Positions 46,701 through 55,818 of a stretch of DNA of 64,000 bases are shown here, one piece after another. Every line of letters begins with the position of its first letter. The first letter of the stretch is position 1. The notes under the pieces were generated by a model. The model searched no databases, was not told the DNA's origin, and saw only the letters and a list, made by a program, of their open reading frames with translations. The DNA is from Zerene cesonia (taxonomy: Eukaryota; Arthropoda; Insecta; Lepidoptera; Pieridae). The DNA is taken from assembly GCF_012273895.1 (NCBI RefSeq), contig NC_052119.1, forward strand, positions 9,622,146 to 9,686,145, given 5' to 3'. Made by a program: the position numbers and the translations under genes.

Positions 46701-49700
46701 TAAATAAAAGTAAGCGCGCGTGCGGATTGCGAAAGACGAGGCGTCGCCAGGCAGCCCGTACGCGCGGGTGGCATTAACCGAGCTCGCGTCACAGGCTACG
46801 AGAGCTGGGTGCGCGCGCTGTGGGACGCGGCGTGCGCGGCGGGCGGGGCGCGCGAGCCGCTCGCGTGCTGGCGCCTGCGCTGGCTGCACGCGCGCGCGCT
46901 GCTCTCGCCGCCGCACTCCGAGGTGGGTACGGGGCGCTCGCCTACCGGTTACCGGTTACCGGTTACCGGTAGGCAACCTCAATAATACGATCTAATATAT
47001 GCCTTTCAGGTTTTGAATGAATTCAATTTCAACATAAAATATATCTCACCAGATCTTCCAAAGAGCAGCGTTGCAGAGTACAGCTCGTTATTTATGTAAT
47101 GTTGCAGGAAGTGGTTCGATTGCGTAGCGAAGCCCGTTCCGTGCTGAAGCGGTTCGCGCCCTCGTCTCCGCTTGCATTCGCGGAGTTCGCGCTGCTGGAG
47201 CAGCACGCGGGGGGCGGCGCGGGGGGCGCGGGGGCGGGGGACGCGGCGGGGGGAGGCGCGGGGGCGGGGGACGCGGCGGGGGGAGGCGCGGGGGCGGGGG
47301 ACGCGGCGGGGGGAGGCGGGGGGGTCGCGGTGGCGGGCGAGGCGGCCGCTTCGCACGCGCTGCGCGCCGCCATCGCGGACGCCGACCGCCCCACCGAACA
47401 CGCCATCTATGTCGCTAGGTATACTGATTGATTTGATTTTATTAATTTAGAGTGTTCTCGTGTAAACAGGTACAAGAAATACGAAATCAGGAATTTTAAA
47501 AGCGTAATTTCTGCATAATTATTATGCCAGCTAGTTATGATAAAACAAAATTTTGTGCTGTATTTAGCATATCTTTAAAAAAATTATCAAAATACAAGCA
47601 TCTTTTAAATTAATTCTTTTCATATTTTGAAAAAAGGTCTAATATGGGATTGAAATTATGAATGAAATGATAATGTATATTTTATTTTTATTATTATAAT
47701 GTTTCTTGGAAGTCTGAAAAAATACGTGGTACAAATGCAAATATATCGACGGAAGTTTTCTATAGAAAAGAAAATAAAAGCATTTCATGATGCTAAAATA
47801 ATTATTTGCTTTATTCAAATTTAACGAAAAACGTCATTTTATTTTTATTTTATTTATTACAGAAACAAACAGTCATTATTTACAAAGAGTGATACATAAT
47901 ATAAAACACAAATAGACCTTGAGTTTCATATTTTAACTAAATGTGGTTATTATAATATAACAATTTCTATGGTGTGTGCAAACATACAAGAATTATTCAA
48001 TTATACCAGTACTTCATACAGTTTCCTTTTGTAAGATGTTATTTTATTTGAAAATATGTCTAATGCACTTATTTTTTTATTATAGCAATCACAAGCTCGT
48101 GTTATGAAATTATTTTTGTTATAGTTCGTTTTTAACAATGGAATATGTAATGTGTCGTGTGAACGTGAAAAGGGCCGCGGACCTTTAAAAGGAATTTTTT
48201 CTAGAATTGGGTTTTTGAACAAAAATTTTTTTTGTGATTAATAGAAAGATCATATATAAGTTTTATAACAAAACTGTTTTTTTTATTTTTTTTCGCAATA
48301 ATTCAAAAGTTATTTCAGTATAAAAATTCATTTTTGAATCCGGTACCGAAGATGCGCCGACAGCTTTCGAACAAACCCGAGCGCGTGTGACGTCATAATG
48401 TTAGTTTTCACTCATTGCAGTTGATATAGAAATAATAAGAACAGTGTTTTGATCTATTTAATTTGTTGTCATTGTAAAATATTTAAATTTATATTGAAAA
48501 TGTCTAATAAAAACAAGAACAACTCCTGACAAAATGTTTTTAAATGTTTCAAATTCAGTAACTTCTTGTAAAAATACTATTATCCGAAAAAAATTCAACA
48601 GGAGCATTAGACTTTTTTTTGACAGTTTTTCTGCTTCAATATATTTTATAACAGTACCAATGCCTGATAATCGCGATTCTTTCCAATAGCAATCGATTTC
48701 TGTTGGTGTCGGACCTTCACTTCTGCGATGGGTCCACATAAGTAATGCTAATGCATGCTTGCAACCACCTGTAGACATAATCTAAAAGATTTTATTGCTG
48801 ATAACATCAAACAACTTAAATTTAATAGGAGTATAAATTACCCGCGGAAGCTGCACAGTCATGGCATTGAACATTCTGAATTTTTCTTGACTTTTCATCA
48901 ATAGTTAAAGTAACTGAATAAGCTTTACTCCGAACTCGGTGTTCTGGACAGACCCCTCGTTTTACAACACAAATATTTTTTTACGACTTAGTTGAACATA
49001 ACCTATAGCTTTGTCGCCAGAACTCTCACGCGATGCTCTACAATTTATGAAATAAATAATTGTATTTAATATGATGGTGCGTAGATACTTAAATATTTTT
49101 ATTTATTATATTATTTTTTAACAGACTTACTTGATGCCTTGGCACCTTGAACTTCAGCAGGTTTAAAGAGAACGTCATTTTAAAAAAAAAAATTGTAATC
49201 ATAAAAATACTAACATCAGGAATATTATCAGACTGCCTGAATAAATCCTTTATCACACATAGCTAATCGGAACCAACTAACAACTCGTTTTATAGCAATA
49301 AATTTTCAATATTATTGTCTAGTCACGTATAAGCCGTACTGTTACGTACGTAGCTACAACATTATGACGTCACAATTATGGTGACCAATCATGGTGCGTT
49401 TATAGTCACGTGATAATTTTATAAATTTGATTAATTTTAAATTGCTTATAATTTATTGAAAAAAATTTTTTTTTAGTTTTTTACATCAAATATCAATATT
49501 ATTAACAGTAAAGTTTTAAAATACATAAAACAAATCAAAAATTTTTTTTTTTTCAAAATCCCAATTGAATTAGAATCTATATAATTGTGAATAATTTTAT
49601 ACAAAAATACCGCATCGACGTACGTACGCCAAATCTGTAAAGGCTGTTACTGATGTCTAGAGGCACTGGTTGTATAATCTTTAAATTCTAAGCCTGACTT

Positions 49701-52700
49701 ATAATCTAAATACTTTAAAAATTTATTTTGAACTTTTTGTAATCGTTCAATATGAATCTTATAAAGGGGATTCCATACCACACTACAAAACTCTAATGCA
49801 CTGCGAACAAAAGCATAGAACAAAGTCTTCATGGTGTGTGTTCTCTTAAAGGGTTTACCTATTCTAACAATAAAACCTAACATTTTTAATGCTTTTGATA
49901 TTACGGTTTCAATGTGTAATCTGAAATGTAATTTACAGTCAAGGATTACTCCTAAATCTTTAATGGAATTCACACTTGTAATTACTCTATCACATAAAGT
50001 GTAGTCATTGATAATTATAGGGTTGAATTTCCGGGTAAAAGTTATAGTGAAACATTTGTCCGTATTGAGTATAAGTTGGTTTTTTTTAAACAGAACTGCT
50101 CAAACGCTTGTAGATCGTTTTGGAGAGCCCTGCAATCTTCCAAACATCGTATAACTTTAAAAATTTTCATGTCATCTGCATAGAGTAGATGTTCGGAGTG
50201 TTTAAAAACACTATTTATATCATTATTATACAGAGTGAATAAGAAGGGACCTAAATGAGATCCTTGGAGAATGCCTGACGGGATTTTCAAAAACCAAACC
50301 GAAATCCTTTCAGAGTCAACTACTACTACTTGGCTACGATTGCTGATATATGACATGATCCATCGCAATAGATTACCATGAATACCGATTCTAGATAGCT
50401 TTGTTACAAAACTGACTGATTAATTTTGTCAAATGCTTTGGAGAAATCAGTATACACTGCATCTATTTGATATCCAGCATTCATAAAATTAATTATATAA
50501 TCTGTGAACACGATTAAATTTGTGTTGACACTACGACTTTGTAAAAATCCGTGCTGCTCAGGTGCGATGTGATTGTGCAGTTGTACACTTAGATAAGAAG
50601 TTACTATCTTTTCAAAAATTATTCCGAAGAGACAAAGCTTGGATATGGGTCTATATTGTTTGACATTATGAAGGTCACCTCCCTTATGAATTGGAGTGAT
50701 AAGGTTCTTCCAAAGGTCAGGAAAGCACCCTTCGTTGAGAGATTTATTGAAGATAATTGTGAGTGGTATGGACAAGATATGGCTTAGTTTTACAACTAAA
50801 GCAGGGTGAACTTCATCATAACCGGAACCTTTATTCACGTCAACCGATTCAAGCATTTTGATTACCTGGTTCTGAGATATATTGAGATTAGTAATGTAAT
50901 TTTTGACATGACTACTGAAATTGCTTAAAAAAATATCAGTTGTAAGTAGATTATTAGATATCAGTAAAAATAATTATGAAATGCAGTGGTGGCTCAGTGG
51001 TGAGAACCGCGGCCTTCAAAATCGATAAGTCGGGGTTCGAGACCGGGCGAGCGTGCAGGAAATAAATTGACTTTTCAATTTATCTGCACATGTAGATAAC
51101 ATCACCACTGCATAAAACGGTGAAGGAAAACATCGTGAGGAAACCGGCATGTCCAAGAATAAAAAAAAAAAGTTCGACGACATGTGACATCTGCCAACCC
51201 GCACTTGGCCATCGTGGTGGATTATGGCCTGAACCCTCACAGGAGGCCTATGTCCCAGCAGTGGGAACATATGTGGGCTGATGATGATGAAAAATAATTA
51301 TCATTGGATTATAACATTAACAAAAAAAGTAACGGATTATTGATTGGACGCGTGGCTTGTCCCAGCGCGGTGCGCGAGGTGTGCGGCGAGCGCGCGGGAG
51401 AGTGCGCGCTGGTGCACGCCGTGCTGCGCCGCGCGCCGCCCGCCGCGCTGCGCGGCGCGCCCGCCGCGCCCGCCGCCACGCGCCGCCTGCGGGACGCCGC
51501 GCTGCTGCTGGTGCGTGTCGTCCGCCCGACTGCCTTAACATTGCTTTGTCTTATCGATCTTAGTCATTTTGAAAACGATCTTATTAACGACTTAATTCGA
51601 TTTATTTAGAACAGAAAAATCCAATTGATATCAGAATATATCGAATCTTTCAAATGAATATAATACAAATGTTCAGGTTGTCCTCTATGGTGGTGTAACA
51701 TGTTTAATGGATCGAATGGTTTTGTATAACCCGAATACGTAAAAAGCACGTAAACATATTGATTTGATTTTTTCACACAAGACCCTGTACCTGTACTCTT
51801 ATTATATCAATGAAGATTTTTGTTGTAACATCCAGTGCGAGGAGCGCTGTGAAGCACTGGAACGGTCGTTCGCGTCGCGCGGGGCGGAGGCGGGGGCGGG
51901 CGCGGGGGGCGCGGGGGGCGAGGCGGGCGGCGACCTGTGCGGCGCGCTGGCGCCGGGCGCCGAGCAGTGGGCGCGCGCCCGCGCCGCGCTGTGCTCGCCC
52001 GAGCGCGCCGCGCAGCTGCTGCGCGACCTGCCGGCCTGCGCCGCGCACGTGCACGGCTCGGACGGCGCGGCGCTGCGCTTCTACGAGGAGAGCGCGAGCG
52101 CGCTGGTGGAGCGGGCGGCGCCCGCCGCACCCGCCGCGCGCGCCGCGCTCGCCGACCTCGCCGACCTGTTCCCTGACAACGCCTATCTCGCGCTCGGTCT
52201 GACATTCTTTACTGTTTACTCTTCTCTTAGACTTCGATCTAATCAAAAGCCAAATTTTATGTATATTTTTTTTTAAGATCATGTATGTCGGTACGTTTGT
52301 TTGTATGCCTGTTCACGCTTGACTCGAAAGAGTAAAATTGTTATAAAACTATTCTATTATACATCTATAATATTGGTATTATGAAGAGGAAGAATTTGAA
52401 TTTTTGTTTGTAATGGATAAACTCAAAAACTATTGAATATGTACCACGGGCGAAACCGGGGCGCACTGCTAGTACTTTTATATATTAACTTTTGCTAATA
52501 TACTACAAGACGAATTGAGATGATTTCGGTGTGATTGGATATGTTTCGACTGAAGGATCGACGCGAATTTCACAGGGGAAAAAATATTTTTTATGAATTA
52601 CTCTGTCACATCTTAAAGATGTTACTTTCGCTCCAACCCCGTTTCTTTTCTCAATCTAATTAATAAGCGGTCGATCGATCGATAAACCGCATCGACCGAT

Positions 52701-53856
52701 CGCACGAACCCAATGAGAGCCCGGTGCGTGCGCAGCGTGCGGCGGCGAGGCGGCGTGGCGGCGGGCGGCGTGGCGGCGGGCGGCGTGGCGGTGGGCGCGC
52801 GCGCCGCGGCCCGCCCGCTCGGCGCGCGCCGCGCTGGCGCGCCTGCTGCCCGCGCTGCTGCGCGCGGCGCGCTCCGACTTCGCGCCGCCGGGTGAGCCCG
52901 TTACATTGTTGCATCTCCGCAAACGCCACGAGGCTAATTTGACTCAATTCAGAGGCGATCGACGCATCGCACAGATGTAGAGCTCGTGGCCTTGACGCCT
53001 TTACAGACGTTTGCATTTTACTGCAGTACTTAACTATCCTATCTAGATAGTTGCCAATGAGATGATTGTAATATTTCAAAATATCAAGCACCCAAGCTTA
53101 TGACTCTGAATTGAATTATCGTTTTAATAACTGAATTTTATTACAATTTTGTTTTGAAGTGATTCATTATGTTCGATTGTTTCATCAGCGATTACAACTA
53201 TTTTAACCTCTTGGTTATCAAAAATTATTTCCTAGTTTTTATTTTGACTGGCAATTAGAGTGAGTTTTTTTAAACAGTAATATTTAACTATAGTTAGTTT
53301 TTAAAAATGGGTCCTGTGAAAGTTAAAAAGACCGCGGAGTTTTAAAATTAATTATTATCTAGAATTAAATTTGAATACGTACAATTTTGAATAGGTTATT
53401 TTTTTATTTATTTGTTCACAAATTGGAAATTTATGCTACTACGTATATAAAAGTTGTCCACGTGACGTGTATATCGCCTGACTCTTGTCGTGACGGAGGT
53501 TCGCTCGGCGCAGACGCGGAGCGCGCGGTGCGGGCGGCGCGGCGCGCGTGCGGGCCCGGCTGCGGCGCGCTGCTGTGGGCCGCGCGGCTCGAGGCGGAGG
53601 CGCGCGCCGCCGCGCCGCGCCTGCCGCACGCGCTCTACGCCGCGCTGCAGGCCGAGCCGGCGCACAAGGTGGGTGCCTCCCTCCCCCGCCCCCTCCCCCT
53701 CCACACCCGCACACTACACGGCGCGCCTCGTTGCAGTGGCTGCACGTGCGCGGCGCGGCGTGGTGCGGCGGCGAGGCGGGCGCGCTGGCGGACGCGCTGC
53801 TGGAGCGCCAGCTGCGCCTGCACGCGCACCCGCTCGAGCTGCTGCCGCCCCAGTAG
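40747..53856 (+). CDS. NRDE2: NRDE2, nuclear exosome / RNA-surveillance factor
   Basis: NRDE2 is a nuclear protein built of HAT/TPR-like helices that binds MTR4 and regulates the RNA exosome; in worms it acts in nuclear RNAi. Fourteen exons: 40747-40819, 41243-41429, 41503-41704, 41859-42018, 42208-42375, 43714-43871, 44190-44580, 46795-46922, 47108-47418, 51366-51510, 51836-52196, 52736-52891, 53514-53668, 53737-53856. They close in phase to 904 residues. The start MALFPAYS matches the family's MALFPAF start. KLLTESPQDQMLWEAYIDFQ is the first HAT-type repeat, LFPDNAYLAL a late one, and the C-terminus (ALADALLERQLRLHAHPLELL) matches the family end. It is shorter than human (about 1,160 residues), mainly in the charged N-terminal part. 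Exon 7 joins exon 8 in phase, so the 1000-N gap between them is probably intronic; a missed exon cannot be excluded. ATTAAA at 53874-53879 may be the poly(A) signal. Confidence 0.92.
42494..42570 (+). repeat. Interspersed repeat GTTTGTTTGGAT...AAATTTGGTATA, copy 2
   Basis: Partner of 39478-39550, located in NRDE2 intron 5. The AAACTACTGAATGGATTTTG core resembles the 5' part of Lep1/Helitron-like repeats. Confidence 0.6.
43131..43288 (+). repeat. tRNA-derived SINE, copy 2 (decayed)
   Basis: Begins ATCGCCTCCG, has a B-box-like AGTTCGATTAC, then GTCCATAAAGAAAATCGATC, CATACCCC and GGGTCACGGGCCTTCCCG. It matches the SINE at 2394-2604 in order. It lies in NRDE2 intron 5. Confidence 0.65.
44865..46418 (+). 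mobile_element. Putative non-autonomous Helitron spanning a gap
   Basis: The right end has a perfect 20-bp palindrome, GCGGGCTGCTTGCAGCCCGC at 46381-46400, followed about 14 bases later by CTAGT: the hairpin-then-CTAG layout of Helitron 3' ends. The left part starts near TATATAAAGCTACACACCCA with a CTGACTGACTGAC run and is unlike its neighbourhood in composition. The 1000-N gap removes the middle, so whether both ends belong to one element is inferred. It lies in NRDE2 intron 7. Confidence 0.55.
45353..46352. other. Assembly gap (1000 N)
   Basis: A round 1000-N placeholder inside NRDE2 intron 7; the true length is unknown. Confidence 0.99.
47226..47315 (+). repeat. Coding minisatellite: three identical 30-bp units in NRDE2 exon 9
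   Basis: Units at 47226-47255, 47256-47285 and 47286-47315 are identical. Each contains GGGGGCGGGGG and GGCGGGGGG, encoding a Gly/Ala/Asp decapeptide (GAGAGDAAGG) in frame. The array is flanked by further imperfect G-rich sequence. Thirty bases keep the frame, so copy number could vary without truncating the protein. Confidence 0.92.
47836..50960 (-). mobile_element. Jockey-like LINE, 5'-truncated and split by a DNA element
   Basis: Minus-strand reverse transcriptase of a non-LTR retrotransposon in NRDE2 intron 9, antisense to the gene. From the 5' side: VNKGSGYDEVHPALV, the QYRPIS motif, VYTDFSKAFDKI (motif A), the YADD box at 50182-50171, then KDLGVILDCKLHF and the downstream helical region. 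The ORF2 C-terminus (IPFKGPRPFSRSHDTL to about 48001) continues beyond a 1354-bp insertion at 48209-49562. The left end is a T-rich run on the plus strand, i.e. an A-rich tail. At least two frameshifts and an internal stop break the frame, and the endonuclease domain is missing, so it is inactive. Confidence 0.88.
48209..49562 (-). mobile_element. Small DNA transposon with SWIM zinc-finger fragment, inserted in the LINE
   Basis: The ends are inverted: GGGTTTTTGAACAAAAA at 48209 and, on the other strand from 49562, GGGATTTTGAAAAAAAA. AATT flanks both sides (48205-48208, 49563-49566), and with one AATT and the insert taken out, the LINE frame reads through. Inside, the minus strand encodes a SWIM-type zinc finger: CHDCAASAG, then after a short intron GCKHALALLMWTHRRSEG and IDCYWKESRLSGIG. 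Such SWIM proteins are frequent, repetitive genes in insects, often joined to YqaJ-type nuclease domains. The rest of the coding region is decayed or missing. The superfamily is not certain. Confidence 0.7.
50978..51289 (+). mobile_element. tRNA-derived SINE with TGATGATGA tail and 12-bp duplication
   Basis: A-box-like TGGCTCAGTGGTGAGAACC and B-box-like GGGGTTCGAGACC stand at tRNA-like spacing. The body includes CAATTTATCTGCACATGTAG, GGAAACCGGCATGTCC and GGCCTATGTCCCAGCAGTGG, and the end is GGGCTGATGATGATGA. The 12-base AAAAATAATTAT occurs at 50966-50977 and again at 51290-51301, a perfect target duplication. A degraded fragment of the same start is at about 62184-62250. The well-preserved boxes and duplication suggest a recent insertion. 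Confidence 0.92.
52750..52794 (+). repeat. Coding minisatellite: three 15-bp units in NRDE2 exon 12
   Basis: GCGGCGTGGCGGCGG occurs at 52750-52764 and 52765-52779, and with one change at 52780-52794. In the chosen frame it encodes AAWRR twice and AAWRW. The repeat lies close to the exon's acceptor and makes the 5' exon boundary the least certain part of the NRDE2 model. Confidence 0.85.
53320..53395 (-). repeat. Second fragment of the intron 9 LINE family
   Basis: GTTAAAAAGACCGCGGAGTT and TATCTAGAATTAAATTTGAA align with GTGAAAAGGGCCGCGGACCT and TTCTAGAATTGGGTTTTTGA at 48165-48220. It is a short, diverged remnant of the LINE ORF2 C-terminal region in NRDE2 intron 12. A tail-like piece of the same family is at about 58275-58400. 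Confidence 0.5.
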
Positions 53857-55818
53857 CCGGATCCCACTTATTCATTAAATTAATTGCATTGTTATTACGT
53901 GTTTTATTTGTGTCCTTTTGAATTTTGTTTAGCAAGCTTCAAATTCATTTCCAAAAAATATAACGGCCACAAAATATTGATATCCGTTCGGGCGTATATT
54001 CATGCTCCATTTTGTTTCCAGCAATAATTAATAAAAATAAAAAAGTGTCTCATTCTATAACTCAGATAAAAAAATTGTGAAAAGAAACTCACATAATTTT
54101 AGAAAACCAATGTCGCAGTGGTACGTGATAGAATATTTCTCTTTGTGTTTCCAGAACAGTTTGGTGTAAGCAAAAATAAAATCTTAATATCGTGCAGTAC
54201 AGCCGAATATCTGAAACGTGCGGCATGTGAAAACTATTCGGTATTCGTTTGATTTCCTAAAACAACTCGCATGAGTTTCATGGCCATATTCTCCTTCAGC
54301 TGTTTAATAAGTTCCTGTTCCCTTAATTCGAAATTCTACATTAACAGAATTACTTTTCTTTGGCAAGCTTCATAGTGGACTACATTTTTGGGATTTACAG
54401 TCCTATAATCATGCATCTTCAAATACTGATTCTAATACAGATTAAATACTTATATTATTCCATTTCGTTCGTCTTCGCTGGAACTTTCTTGTAATTCCTG
54501 TCTTTGCTTTTGCAATCGCCTTCGATTGCATTTTTTTTTTCTTGATCTTATTCGAATTTTATTTTCATCATTTGCAATCGTCCGTTTTCATTTTCTTCTT
54601 GGTGCCCTTCCCACTTTACGCGGACCCGCTTTAGAAAGACCTCAATGTACTTAAGAATGTGCTAGCTACATTTGCATACCGAGCTTGTATTAATTTTTTT
54701 TATTAAACAACAGGCAACGGATTTTTTTTAAACTTGAATCCAATAGCCTTGTATTGACATCTTTATATTAATATTCTCTTTTGTTTATTTCATGTTCTCC
54801 TTCGAATTTGTCCCATTATTCTTAATATTCGCACCATTAATCATTGGAATTCGTTACCAGACACAATTAAACAAATTTGTGTGTATTGTAAATTAATTAA
54901 CTTGTTCTTTTTCTTATACTCCCACTTTCATCATTCTACAAAAATGGCTTTCATCGTAATACAATGTATTCAATGTATTACGATGAAAGCTCTTCTTTCA
55001 AGAGCCGAAGTGCTACCGCAGGATAAACGTAAAAACTGATAGTTTAACATTTAAAAATAACGCATATATTGAACAAAAACACGTTTTAATGTGACTTGTC
55101 AAGTAAGATATTTTAATGTTGTCATGTTTATATTTGTTGACATGAGGTCAAAAGCATTTTTAAAGTTGCCGCTTTGACCTTTATTGACCGAAATATATAT
55201 CATAATTGTTGAACAAAATTTTGCTTTTGTGTTACGCTTATTTTATTACAATACCAAATTATATGTTGCGTAACACAGTAGATTACAAGAGCTAAAATGA
55301 TGCAGACGTTGATAATACAATCAACGAATCGTCTCGGCCGGATCCATCAGTGCGCAGGCCCACGCAACGCCGCAGGTTAAAAAGTTTCGATATAGTCCGC
55401 TTTTCCGCTTGAATATCGCGTCGACGCCTAGTAGTTAGGTGATACCACAAGTTTGTTCGTGTGTTAAAAAAAACTGTTGCAAACTACGTAGTATATTATT
55501 TTGTGCAATCAAAAATGATGTCGAGTAACAAATAAAAAAAAAGAAGGGACGTCGGTTAAAGTTTGATGATGATGCACTCTATACGATTGCACCGTAACAA
55601 TAAAATATCATAGATATTGTTGATGAGTAGTGCCGTTTTTATTTTCTCTTTAGCTTTTATTTTGTTCATGAAGGAATTGACTTCTGTCAGGAAAGTCACA
55701 TTTAGTATTTAATACAGAGTAGATCCATTACATAAAAATTATAGAGAGGAATAGTGTCGCAACACGGGTGTTCTAGCAAACTGTATTGGGGAAAAATTAG
55801 GCCCATGCGTTCGCACTA
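53857..55818. other. Spacer between NRDE2 and the protease homologue
   Basis: AT-rich and non-coding apart from a small candidate frame at 55297-55380 (about 27 codons, two ATGs, basic residues and a GCAG|GTTAAA donor-like end) that I could not link to a gene. A strong hairpin lies at 54947-54990. Confidence 0.5.
54947..54990. repeat. Hairpin, 17-bp perfect arms, 10-base loop
   Basis: GCTTTCATCGTAATACA at 54947-54963 is followed after ten bases by its exact reverse complement at 54974-54990. It could be a MITE core, a recent local inversion or a small-RNA precursor. Confidence 0.8.

Noticed and set aside
49647..50856. Host gene for a reverse transcriptase-like protein
   Set aside because: Frameshifts, an internal stop, missing endonuclease and an inserted transposon show a dead LINE.
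50978..51100. Possible tRNA gene from the A/B boxes
   Set aside because: The boxes belong to a SINE with target duplication and repetitive tail.
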